Positions 1 to 10,884 of a stretch of 64,000 nucleotides of DNA are shown piece after piece. The DNA is from Polytrichum commune. Lineage: Eukaryota; Streptophyta; Polytrichopsida; Polytrichales; Polytrichaceae. Numbering within the stretch: position 1 is the stretch's first letter; every line of letters starts with the position of its first letter. Position numbers and translations under genes: made by a program. The notes beneath the pieces were generated by a model. The model was not told the origin of the DNA and did no database searches. It saw nothing but the letters and a program-made list of their open reading frames with translations. The DNA lies in NCBI GenBank assembly GCA_950295325.1, contig OX485808.1, positions 12,526,501 to 12,590,500 of the forward strand, read 5' to 3'.

Positions 1-575
1 TTCGTACACAGTTGTAGTGGCAAAAAGTCTGTTACTTTCACTTCCGGAACTACTTACACTAGTTTTAAGTAGCAATTCCATACTTGGGGTGAAGAAGGTA
101 GTAGGATTCAATCACCACTTACTTGACTGCATGTGAGTGCCTTCGACTTCCTTTTCTGGCAGTCGCAGCGGCAAATGTCTGTCTCTTTCGGAACTACACT
201 GGCTTTGGGTAGCAATGCCATAGTTGAGGTGAAAGACTTTTGTGGATAGGAGGGTGATAGTGGGATTCGATTACAATCCACCTAAGTGCATTGAATACCT
301 GCCACTTTCTTTTCAAGCCTTTCCTATACGGTTGTAGTGGCAAAAAGCCTGTTGTTATCCCTTCTAGTACTACTTACACTAGTTTTAAGTAGCAATGCCA
401 TCCTTGTGATGAAAGAAGGTGGTTAGCATCCAATCACCACCCCCACTTGGCTGACTGCATTTGAATGCCTTCCACTAATTTCTCTTAAAACCTTCGTACA
501 CACTTGCAGTAACAAAAGTTTGTCACAAATCTCTTTCGGAACTACACTAGCTTGGGTAGCAATCATGCTATAAGT
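1..575. repeat. Tandem repeat, about 165-bp units in A-B-A-B order
   Basis: Four related units begin near 1, 160, 320 and 491; each has a GTxGxAGTGGCAAA-like start and an ACTAG...TAGCAAT core. Units 1 and 3 share ACTTACACTAGTTTTAAGTA. Units 2 and 4 share CTCTTTCGGAACTACACT. This makes a higher-order dimer of about 325 bp. It probably lies in an intron or the 5' flank of the kinase gene that follows. No coding potential is seen. Confidence 0.75.
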
Positions 576-731
576 TACTTGGGATGAAAAAAATGTTGGC
601 AATGCTCGAACGTTCAAGTTCTCCCTTTCACATACTACTAAGTTGTGCCATACAGAATAATCTTGCCCTATTTCAAGCCATTCTGGTATGCATGCGTTTA
701 ACTTACTGTTTTCCTCTTCTTCAATGTGCAG

Positions 732-3700
732 CTGTGATTGCAGGAAGAAAGTATGAGACATTATCCAAGAAATGGCTGCTCATCATCATCCTCACGCCAG
801 GTGCCTTGTTCGCAACCGGCCTCGCTGTTCTTCTTGTTTGGGCTTGCTGCAAACGAAGAGGAAAGAGCAATTTAACTCCAGGGATGTTAATTTGGACCAA
901 CCAATCTACACTACAACGACGCCTTGATTGCGAACTCTCACCGGAATCCTTCAGTACGTAGCGCACGACCTATCTCTGACTGCTGGGATAAGTTTTTGTG
1001 ATTGAAACTACACCAAAAAGTTCTGTGAACTCCTTCAGCACGCCTGCGTGCATATCAACATTCACAGCATTTCTCAGGGTCCAGTGTGCCATTTTGCAAG
1101 TGATTCCCATGTTCAATGTACATAAGAGGAACTCCTATGGTCACTATAAAATGATTGTCTCATTAATCGGCTTTCAAAGTTTTTATTGGGGCCAATTCTG
1201 CATGCTCATCTCACAAATAGAGGCCATGTAAATCATAAATCTTCATCTCAAACAAATTATTGTGAGAGAGAGAGAGACTACCCCGTAACCCTCAATTCTT
1301 GTGTTACAGGACTTTATGGGGTTGGCTCTCTCTCACAATAATTTGTGGGCAATGAAGATTTATGATTTATATGGCCTTTATGTGTCAGATAAGTATGCAG
1401 AATTGGCCCCAATAAAAACTTTGAAAGCCGATTAATGAGATAATCATTTTACAGTGACCATGGGAGTTGCTCTTTGTACATCGGAATCATTTGCGAAACG
1501 GCACACTAAACCCTGAGAAATACAGTTGATGATTTTGAAGAATGTTTAAGAAGTCTACTGATGTAGTCTTTTGATGTAGTAGCACGCACGTATAGGCTTT
1601 GTGGGTGGAATGAGCATGCGTCTTGCGTTTAAAAACTCTAGAAAGCCGATTATTGAGAGAATCATTTTCCAGTGGCCATAGGAGTTGCTCTACTAACCTA
1701 CAGAGAATGTTTGAGTCTCACAACGAATATTGTTGATATTTTCTTCAGAGACGAAGGGGTCAGGAGCATGGATGAATCCTCTTCATGACTTTACCGGCTG
1801 CACTAAGAGCGGTGTACCATGTACCTTTCCCTACTCCTTGCTGCAAGCTGCTACCAGCAATTTCAGTTCCTCCAACTTGCTGGGGGAGGGGACTTTTGGG
1901 CATGTCTTCAAAGCGAGCCTGGATTATGGTGTGTATGCAGCTGTGAAGAGGCTCACAAATGCTGGAAAGCAGGGTGAGAAAGAGTTTCAGGTGCGTGCAC
2001 GCAATTCATACCATCTGTGGACTTACAGAATTCCTCATTTCCAAATCTAACTAATTGAAACAAGGAGAATGACATTCTCCTATCCTTGGACTGCAAGCAT
2101 ATTTCTTTTACTTATTATTAGCTCCACTTGACTCCGATTGAAACAGAGATTACAAATTTATCTGAATTGATGAAATTTGTGGTAATGTTATGACATGCAG
2201 GCTGAAGTGGACCTCATGAGCAAGATAAGGCATCCCAATTTGGTGGCTCTCCTGGGCTTCTCCAATGATGGTCCTGAGCGGTTGCTTGTGTATGAGCTCA
2301 TGCAAAATGGGTCCCTCCATGATCAGCTCCACGGTATGTATATATGTGGCTGTAGTACAAATTTCCCTTCCCGACTCTGGAAGGGTTAATTCTCCAGAAT
2401 CATAGAGCTTCGTGGGGCCAAAAATTTCAGGGTTGTCACATTAGAGATAACAAGGCATACTTTACGTTGCGCGTCACATAATTGTATTCGATCCGGTCCA
2501 GGGTGGATATGATCAGACCGCGGTGGACCAGACATCCGGTCCAGTGTGGCCGTGTATGGACATGACTGGACTAGAGTAAACCTGAGCAGACCTGATGGGA
2601 TTGGAGTGACTGGACCTCGGACCAGACTGTAATGGACACTAAGATGGACATTGATTGTTGTAATTACTTTGAAATTAATGACTTCGCCCGTTTTGATTGA
2701 TAAGTTCTTTCCCTGGAGGAGTAATATGAAATTACCTTATGTCGCGGTGATGGTGACATCAGCCACGTCATATCATTTGTGACCGTATTTGATGTGTGAC
2801 GCCCATCTAACTATCTATGAGCAGTTGGAGATTGGGAATCACCATGATGAAATGTGGTTGCTGATGTATGTAGGCCCTTCAAATGGAAATGCACTCACCT
2901 GGCATTCTCGGCTCAAGATTGCTTTGGAAGTTGCCAGGTCTGTCTCATCCATATGCTTTACATATGTTCCTTCATTGACAAGTCATCAGACCTCCTCACT
3001 AGAGATAGTTTGCTATGACATCATTTTGCAGTCCTCTAACGATGTAGTTGGGTCTGCTTAGAAACATGATCAATTTGTTCTGGGTTTGTGGTATGTCACA
3101 ATATCTCAAGTTGACAATTGCTTGGATGGCAGAGGGTTGGAGCACCTGCATGAAAATTGCAAACCTGCAGTTATTCATAGAGATTTGAAAGCCTCCAACA
3201 TTCTCCTAGACGCCAGCTTCAATGCAAAGGTGGGGCTTGGCACTCACGACAATGCATCCCCTGCAAACATATGAGAATAGATGGTACCAGTAATTGGTTT
3301 AAAATCCTGTCATATGTCTTCTGATATGCTGTCTTTGATTTATTGGAATATCAATCAAGGGAAGTTGATACTGGGGGATGTCAGTTTGCTCAAGTTACAT
3401 TCTAATATCTAGTTGAAGCTCTAATTTCTGAATTAATACTGTATTCTATCTATGAAGGTATCCGACTTTGGGCTGGCATTAACTTTTGGGGAAGGGAGCT
3501 CACCGAAAGATGATATTCAAGTGCAAGGAACATTTGGCTATGTTGCTCCAGAGTACTTAATGGATGGTGAGCAGTCAATAGTTGGAATATGAGCATTTAT
3601 ACTGGCTCAACTAATTTTAAATAAGCTTACAACGAAGTCAGTAGCACTGAGTGCATGAGCTTTTCCCAGTGTTGTACTCTTTGATATTCCAAGCTCCCAC

Positions 3701-5503
3701 CAAAGTAGCACGTTCATTTGTCATTGTTAGGTCCCATTGCTGTCAAATTTTCATCATCTTGTTAGTATGTGATCTGGAATTGCTCAGGTGAAGATTACGG
3801 GGCATACATGCTTCAATCTGACTTGAATAAACTGTGGAATTTCTTTCAGGGACTTTGACAGAGAAGAGTGATGTGTATGGCTTTGGGGTAGTGCTCCTGG
3901 AGCTTCTTACAGGCAGACTACCTGTGGATGCCTCGAAGCCTGTTGGAACACAGTCTCTTGTTACTTGGGTAAGGCCAAAATAAATAAACTACAACTGTGT
4001 CATTTATTGACTATGTCATTCAGTTATCTCTAACTTTGGGTGGGTGCTATAGCAGTACCTACTACCTATACCTAAGCAATTGTGAATGTTCTGTTGTTTG
4101 ACATTCCTATTTAATTCCCTATTTCCAATTCCAGTAACTTGTTGGCAAGCTTTACTTTTACACACATAGGCCTTTCTTAGAATTAGATGCAATATATTTC
4201 TCTATGTGCATCCATTTGATGTCGTATTTTTGTACATCAGGCAAAGCCGCTGTTCAGTGACAGAGCAAAGATGTTGGAAAGCATTGATCCATCTCTTCAA
4301 ACGACTGTCAATTTGAAGCACCTCTATCAGGTATGATCCTGACGTTGAATCAGCAGCCCAAACCTGTACCCTAAGGGTGTCTCTAACAATTACTGAAATT
4401 ATTCTCTCAAACAATCCGCTTCCTGGGTTTTTTGGAGAGCAAAGCTGCATACTCTTCCCATCCACAAAGCCCAAATGTTATCCACATCTTTATTGCCCAC
4501 CAAATAATTATTGAGAGACAGAGGCAACCCTCTAAACCCCTACCCACCCTCAAAATTTGAGTGAGAAAGGACTTTAAAAAGGTTATCTCTCTCACTCAAT
4601 GATGTTGGGCAATGTAGATTTATGATATACATGGACTTATGGGTGGGGTGAGCATGAGGCATTGGCCCAAAAAACTTGAAAGCTGCTAATTGAGAGAACT
4701 ACTTTACAGTGACCATACAAGTTGCCCTACATTTGTGTTATCAAATAATAGTTGACGATATTCATTATCTACACAAGCGTTACCAAATATTGCCACCTCT
4801 TTTGAACAGATAAGAGAGAAGCACCAAAAACGATATGAGCTCATGTACGTAGAGCTGATCGTATGTACACAATTCCTCAGTTTAATGGTGCTACATTTAC
4901 CCAATTCACACATGATCATTTGTATTATGGTCAAGAAATGGAAAGAAAAATAAATTTTGGTCTTATGACCGACACGAATTTGAGGCCATTGGCCTTTTCA
5001 AGAGTTCCCTTGTTACATAATAAGTTTTACTGCCTACCTGCAGGCTTTTAATCAAATCTGTCGTACATAAATCTGAATGATTGAAGCTTTGACTTAGAGG
5101 AATAACATACAAAGTTTGAGTAGATGATTGAAGTGAGATTGTGGGCCCAGATTGACTCTGTTACTCTAGAAAATAAGAAAGTCCAGACTACTTTGTATAC
5201 ACTACCTGAACTAATGTCTTGTGACACTTGACTTTTTCTCCTTAACAATAAATCTTGTTTTATGTGCAGGTTGCAGCAGTTGCAGTGCTGTGTGTGCAAT
5301 CTGAACCCAGTTACAGACCACTCATTGCAGACGTGGTTCAATCACTGGTTCCTCTCGTTCCCCAAGAACTTGGCGGCGCATGGCGCGACCCCACTTCAAT
5401 AGGTGGCAGCAAAAAGCTCTCACACTCATCTATTGAATTCTGCGAGACAGACAGCCATTTGCAAACTTCTTCCAAGAGTTTTAAGTACAGTGTCACTCAC
5501 TAA
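732..5503 (+). CDS. Receptor-like protein kinase, 5' part not resolved
   Basis: Serine/threonine kinase at the plasma membrane. Exons 732-953, 1749-1990, 2201-2333, 2874-2937, 3133-3229, 3458-3566, 3850-3968, 4241-4330 and 5270-5503 join with matching phases and GT-AG borders to give about 436 residues. Residues 15-40 form one membrane helix ([16 protein letters not shown]...) followed by KRRGK. The kinase domain has the glycine loop [11 protein letters not shown] lysine, [12 protein letters not shown] helix [25 protein letters not shown] and YRPLIADV, so all catalytic residues are present. The sequence strongly resembles the Arabidopsis At1g80640/At2g25220 group, including the ending [12 protein letters not shown]. 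The start codon and any ectodomain are not resolved; they may lie in 1-731 or upstream of the window. The ligand is unknown. Confidence 0.88.
1118..1481. mobile_element. Foldback MITE in a kinase intron
   Basis: Two arms of about 145-160 bp are near-perfect inverted copies: 1118-1290, and 1320-1481 on the other strand. The termini read TGTACA..AGxGxAACTCC and the arms contain TGTCTCATTAATCGGC. The central loop includes a GA run. A decayed single end of the same family lies at 1636-1696. The element sits in the intron between the membrane-helix exon and the first kinase exon. The superfamily is not assigned. Confidence 0.8.
1636..1696. repeat. Solo end of the foldback MITE family
   Basis: The segment with AAAGCCGATTATTGAGAGAA followed by a CCAGTGGCCATAGGAGTTGCTC end matches the right arm of the element at 1118-1481. 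The partner arm is missing. Confidence 0.6.
4374..4729. mobile_element. Second foldback MITE of the same family
   Basis: The left end reads AGGGTGTCTCTAACAATTAC and the right end reads, in reverse complement, TAGGGCAACTTGTATGGTCA. The arms share the internal motifs of the element at 1118-1481 (TCTCTCAAxxAATCxGC, and GCAATGTAGATTTATGATAT against GCAATGAAGATTTATGATTT). It lies in the last intron of the kinase gene (4331-5269). Confidence 0.75.
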
Positions 5504-7287
5504 ACAAAGATCTCCAAAAGAAGCTGAGTTGATTGTACTCAATCGCGGAAGATAAATTTTGGAGAGCCAACCATATGACAGCATGACGCCCTCATGAAGT
5601 GGTGCTCAGTTGAGATTAGTAAGATAGTCCAGAAGTAGATAGTCCTTCTCTACTGAAGTTGTAAAGTCGGCAACCCAAGAGCAAAATTCCCCTCCCAAAG
5701 TGCTAAATGTTATCATCTTTATGATCTGTACGACAAGAATTGATATAATAGTTTATCATGTAGGGTTTCTAGTCTATAAGAGAATCATCCTAGAAAGAGA
5801 GTATATATATATGTACACTTCATGCAGCTGATAATATGATGTTTATAACCTCAGCAGGTCTTACTGACACAAGACCAGCTAGACAAATATATTCCAGCAT
5901 AGAGTAGTGGCTTCTCGACTTCATCTAGGACTTAGGGTCCATCTTGTCCTATGTATTGGGAATTCAAAACATTGCAGTTATTCAAAAATCATCTCCTACA
6001 CATAAGACTCATTCAGATTGGGAATGCATTTATTTGTGAAGTTATACATGCTGAGATCTGAACTAAAACCCAGATCCCAAATTGTCCAGAGATTTGTAGT
6101 ATTCAGCTTGACCCCCAGCATGCTCTGAATGTCAAGATCATGTACAGCATACCCTTCTTGTGGAGGAATTGCCAGGGCCGAGTAGAATCCTAAGAGCAAT
6201 ATGCACTCTCGGAAATGATGTGTTTATGCTGAGAACTCCTGTGCTATGAACTACACATATGGAGTTGATGTGTTATAAGAGTTCCTAAATCATCTTGGGT
6301 GTAGGGTTTATGGTTTAGGTGTCCTTGTCCTATGAGTTGAAAATTTGAAACATTGCATTGCAGCATTATAAAGTAGAGCTACCCAAAATCGTCTCCTCAC
6401 ATTGAGAATGAATATGGTTGTGGAGTTATACATGCTGATATCAATTTATCAGACATCTGAACTACAAAGAGACAGTAAGAGATCAGTGGAATTAGGAAAG
6501 AAGAACAAGCGCCCTCATGAATTCTTTGTGCCCGCTTATACCACCCTGTACTATGAAGTCCAACTCTACTTTCCAAATTACAACGCATGTGCTGAAATAA
6601 ATTATCCAAAGGAAGAAGATCAAGGATGATGAAAAGAATCACGTGTTTCAGCTCAGATCCCCTCCACTGAGAGTTCCTACCTACTGGAGAGACCCGTAAG
6701 AGGATAAGTAGGATTCTCAAAGAACAACAGGCACAATTCCTGAAAAATTCTGTGTCTGCTGATATCACCCTGTCCTAGGAACTCCACCCTCTACTTTCCA
6801 ATTTACAACGCATGTATCAAATTAACTATCCAAGGGGGAACCATGGAGAGAGTTAACCCCGAAAGAATTCTGAGTTTCTGCTGAGAGCCCCTATCTTATG
6901 AACTACACCTGACAACTGCATGTATCAAGAGCCCCTATCTACGGGAGACACCGTCAGAGGGTGAGTGAAATTCTATAAGAACAGGCACAATTCCACAAGA
7001 ATTATGTGTGTATGCTGGTATCACCCTGCCCTATGAACTCCAACTCTACTTTCCAACTTACGACGCATGTGTAAAATTAGCTATCCAAAGAAAGAACCAT
7101 GGAAGATGATGTCTCCGAAAGAATCATGTGTTGGCTGCTGAGATAACCTGTCCTATGAACTACGACTTACAACTGCATGTATAAGTTTTAACTATCCAAA
7201 AGGAAGAACCATGGGAGATGATGTCTCGGAGAGATAGAGAAAGAGAGAGGGACTGACTTTGTGTTGTACCTTCTGCTGCTTTTTATG
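5504..7287. repeat. Convergent intergenic region with decayed direct repeats
   Basis: This lies between the 3' ends of the kinase (+) and the RlmN-like gene (-). From about 6220 to 7235 a unit recurs at least four times (near 6543, 6769, 7025 and 7147). It contains CCCTATGAACTCCAACTCTA, CAACGCATGT, AACTATCCAA and AGAACCATGGxAGATGATGT. Spacing is roughly 120-260 bp and copies are diverged. No gene is supported; the parts next to each gene may be 3' UTR. Confidence 0.65.
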
Positions 7288-8616
7288 CTATTGAACTTGA
7301 TTTATTGCTTCTCTTCGCCTCCTTGTAGGTTTAGGCAACACAGAACCTAACTGGCCACAAGCCATCTTTTCATCATCCCCACGACTATTTCGAATGTGCA
7401 CAATTAACCCGGCATCAGCAACCCTATCCCTAAACCTCAAAACATCCTCCAAGGCAGTGGGCTGAAAGGCACTCCCTGGATGCGAGTTAAACGTAATCAA
7501 ATTTATCTTAGACGGAATATCCTTCACCAACTCCACTAACCTAACTGCATCATCCTCCGAGTCATTCACATCCTTCAACATCACATACTCAAAAAACACA
7601 CTCTCACCTGGCCGGTACATGCTCAACTCCTCTTTCACACAATCCAACAATGCCCTAATATTATACTTCCGGTTAACCGGCATAATCTCATCCCTAACCT
7701 CATCAGTGGTTGCATTCAAGCTGACCGCAAGAGCACATTTCGATCTGCGACAGAAATCTCGAATCTGCGGAACAAGCCCTGATGTCGAGATTGTCACCTT
7801 CTTCGGACTCAAATGCAATCCTTTGTCGTTCACCATAATCTCCGCAGCTCGAATCACACTCTCCAGGTTATGTAGAGGCTCCCCCATGCCCATGAACACA
7901 ACATTCGTCACATGCCCTAACTCCTCACTACACATCCTCGATGCAACCACCAGCTGCTCAACAATCTGTGAAGTTCTCAAATTCCCTCTTAACCCCATCT
8001 TGGCCGTAAAACAGAATTGGCAGTTCATTGCACACCCGATTTGGCTGGAAACGCATACGGTAACCCTTCCCCTTGGCCCAGGGATGATGACTGTTTCCAC
8101 CGATGCATTAAATTCTTCCACGAAGAAGACAAGCTTTCTTGTACCATCCTTCGCCACATGGACATGTTTCAACACCAAATTTGGTGAGAACTCTGCGGTT
8201 TCTTCGAGCAATGATGCGAATTCTTTGCTCAGCCGGGGAATTTCGGCGGGGGATTGCACCCATTTGTTGTTGCCGTAGAGGTGGCGCCACAGAACGGTTG
8301 CTCTGCCTGGTTTATGGCCACGTGACTCCACCCATGCTTGAAGCTCGTTCAATGTCATGTCCTTTAGGGATATCTTATTCGGAGATGGCGGTGTGAGGGT
8401 TAGGGATGGTGTTTCGGAGATGGCAGTTGCGCGTAGAGTGCAGAATCGGTGGAGGCGACGAGTAAGCGATGACGGTGAGCGTGAGGCGGGTGTGGCGATG
8501 AGGCGACTGGCCGCGGTGCCCAGCGCCATGGCCGCCATAGCCGCAGCCAGCTCTGCAACAAACTCCACAACGCAAACGCAACGCTCTTCTTCTTCTTCTT
8601 CTTCTTCTTCTTGCAC
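7288..8616 (-). CDS. RlmN-like radical SAM adenine C2-methyltransferase, plastid type
   Basis: The family methylates C2 of an adenine in 23S rRNA and some tRNAs, using S-adenosylmethionine and a 4Fe-4S cluster. It is one uninterrupted frame of 442 codons. Seen: the cluster motif CAMNCQFC (Cys195, 199, 202 from the first Met), GMGEPLHN, SLNATTDEVRDEIMPVNRKY, and the C-terminal MACGQL. The Cys in MACGQL (420) corresponds to the methyl-relay Cys of E. coli RlmN. The upstream Met precedes a run of nine Glu encoded by a GAA microsatellite. The more likely start is Met27 (codon at 8536-8538), giving 416 residues that begin with an Ala/Arg/Ser-rich stretch typical of an organelle transit peptide. 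A bacterial-type enzyme acting on plastid ribosomes is the simplest reading. Confidence 0.92.
   Translation of the reverse strand: MQEEEEEEEEERCVCVVEFVAELAAAMAAMALGTAASRLIATPASRSPSSLTRRLHRFCTLRATAISETPSLTLTPPSPNKISLKDMTLNELQAWVESRGHKPGRATVLWRHLYGNNKWVQSPAEIPRLSKEFASLLEETAEFSPNLVLKHVHVAKDGTRKLVFFVEEFNASVETVIIPGPRGRVTVCVSSQIGCAMNCQFCFTAKMGLRGNLRTSQIVEQLVVASRMCSEELGHVTNVVFMGMGEPLHNLESVIRAAEIMVNDKGLHLSPKKVTISTSGLVPQIRDFCRRSKCALAVSLNATTDEVRDEIMPVNRKYNIRALLDCVKEELSMYRPGESVFFEYVMLKDVNDSEDDAVRLVELVKDIPSKINLITFNSHPGSAFQPTALEDVLRFRDRVADAGLIVHIRNSRGDDEKMACGQLGSVLPKPTRRRREAINQVQ
8584..8613. repeat. CTT/GAA microsatellite at the RlmN-like 5' end
   Basis: About nine CTT units on the + strand, read as GAA on the gene strand. 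They encode Glu only if translation starts at the first Met; from the downstream Met they are 5' UTR. Confidence 0.85.
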
Positions 8617-9659
8617 TATGATAGAATTACCATGTTATAATGTGAAGGTTTGGCCACACCAAGGTTTAGGATTCCATAATGTTAAGGGCCTAACACCAAT
8701 TGAAAATGACACATTGACATTTTCATTGTTAGCACGTTGATATTATCGTGGTGTTCTTAACGCATTTGACTCAATGTGGTGTGTCAAAGGTCTTATTGTT
8801 GGTTGCATAAATTTGTTGGTTACTTGGAAGGTTAGACTTCAGATGGGCGTTATTTCTTAAGTCCCCTTGGTTTTGCGCTGGATTTCTTGAGGTGACATGT
8901 ACTTTTCATTTGCAGTTGAATTTTTTTTCAATTTGTGCCAAAAGAAAGAAGACATTGTTAGCATCTATGCTATTGTGATTTCTATAGCAATCCTATTGTC
9001 CACATCTACACCTTCTACACCTATTATTGTGGTCGTTTGTTATATATGTCAAACCATGATAACTTCGATTAGTGTAACTATTCTTGATCCATGCCATTTT
9101 TGATCCCACATTATTATATGCTCAAAACTAGGAATATGAATTCAATGTTTTTTACAAGAACATGGATTCCTACCCATTGAAAATCTATAATAGAAGCATA
9201 ATACTAATCAATACAATACTAAAATACCAATGCATTAGTAATAAAATTATCAATGTTTTGTGAGCATTTTATCATTTCATATTTTAATACTAATATTCTA
9301 TAAATTTGTACGCCACCCTAATTTTCAACCCACACATAAAGTATAGGGGGCCATGGTATCTTCTACCCAAATTAATTTTCAGGGCACGGTAATAAGTGTA
9401 AATGGTGTATAGTAGTGTGGTAAAGTTAACAAATTTGACTTAATTGACCGTTTCTTAGACACTTAAATGCCAAGTTATTTTAAGCTAAGACTTGAGACTT
9501 AATAATGAGAGCTAATGATAGCTTAGCAGTAAGCAATATCTTACTAGTATCTTTAACAACAAAACCACGCATCATATGTCACATAAGAGTTGATGTTATC
9601 TAATATGAAATGTTGGCATGTTGTATGTTTGTTTTTTCCTTAACATTGTGTTAAATGCA
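8617..9659. other. Intergenic, no gene seen
   Basis: AT-rich DNA upstream of the divergently placed RlmN-like gene. It should hold that gene's promoter near 8620-8750. I see no coding region or clear repeat. Confidence 0.5.
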
Positions 9660-10545
9660 ATGACAAATAATGCTTGATAAATGGTTGTGGTGACAATACT
9701 GAACAAAATGACATGGTTATATGCCGGGTAACTATATTATTCATGTACAGTCCAACTGGTCTTAGGTGTGGGATCCGCTTCAGTTGGGCAAAGAAGCTGC
9801 ATTCATGTGGTCCATTTGGCATAAAGCAGTGGCAATCAATGAATGAAGGGCTTGCATTGAGCCGGCATTATCTCCAAGCAATGTACCTTTTGCCTCCCGA
9901 ACATGAGCAAATCAGTCAGACACAAATTTTGGGATTTCATTCAAGCAAAAAGGGCATGGAGATGGGCCATATTTATCATGCATGAACTATGTGGGGTTAG
10001 AACTGGCAACTATGATAGGTTAACTGGAAGCAAATTTTGTTTGGGGAAAATATATCATTATTTGGCACCTTTTACGGGGTATTGCGCTTTGGACCATTTG
10101 GATTGAGCGCAATGACAAAGTGTTCAACCATGAACAATAGCATGACTCTAAGGTCAAACATTGTATTTGGGATGAACTCTATCATCTACGCCAAGGCGGC
10201 ATGGAAACGAGTGATCAAGCATATCAAGATCAACAACTTCTTCGTTGTGGCCATGCTCCAAGGCGCAAGGAATGTCCTCTATAGAAGGAGCAATTTACAT
10301 ATTGAATGGAATTGGAAGCAACAACATAAGTAGGCAACTCAATTCTGTGGTGGTTTTTTGGTGGCTTGGGGATTGTCATTGGCTTGGTGGGTTCAGTGAG
10401 TTGTCCGTGGTGGGGTTTGGTCGTCATTACTTTTTATGTGGTGATTTTTCGCCTCCCCTCGATGTGGGAGCATTTTCTTGGTTCTTAATGCATTTGGTGT
10501 TGGCTTTGTTGGCATTCTGTCTCAAAACAAAAAAAAAAAAACCCA
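9660..10545 (+). mobile_element. LINE (non-LTR retrotransposon) 3' remnant
   Basis: Short, frame-broken stretches on the + strand resemble the C-terminal end of plant LINE reverse transcriptases. The clearest is LWTIWIERNDKVFNH at about 10089-10133, followed by a stop and then KHCIWDELYHL in frame. An A-rich tail (AAAACAAAAAAAAAAAA, near 10528-10542) closes the segment, as expected for target-primed insertion. The copy is dead and 5' truncated. Confidence 0.6.
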
Positions 10546-10589
10546 AATAAAGGAGCCGGGTATATACATGGGTTCATAAAAGGCACATA

Positions 10590-10700
10590 TCCGGGCACCT
10601 AATCATACCCGGAAGTGCATGCCTAGTCATACCCGGAAGTGAGGTCCTCTACATACCCGTATTTTCTTAAGTCGGAAATACCCGGAGTGTGGGGAAACAA
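10590..10700. promoter_or_regulatory. CCCGG-rich short repeats upstream of MED21
   Basis: CATACCCGGAAGTG occurs twice, 24 bp apart, with further ATACCCG(G) copies up to 10683. They lie about 190-300 bp before the MED21 start codon. A telo-box-like GGGTTTAGGGTTT follows at 10745-10757; such boxes are common in promoters of plant housekeeping genes. A role for the CCGGAAGT copies is inference. Confidence 0.45.
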
Positions 10701-10884
10701 TGTATTTTTTCAGGCTTCACTCCCGACATCGATGCTACCCGAGGGTTTAGGGTTTGTTCCTCGAACGATCGGAAGAAGGACCGCCTCGATCGTTAATCCG
10801 ATGCTCACATTGTGATCGGCCATGTTACGGAGGCCAGATTGTTCATAAGAATCGCTGAAGAAGGGGGTGCGTTTTGACTAGGAG

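Noticed and set aside
7619-8278. 219-codon open frame on the plus strand
   Set aside because: Antisense to the RlmN-like gene, which has full family motifs on the minus strand.
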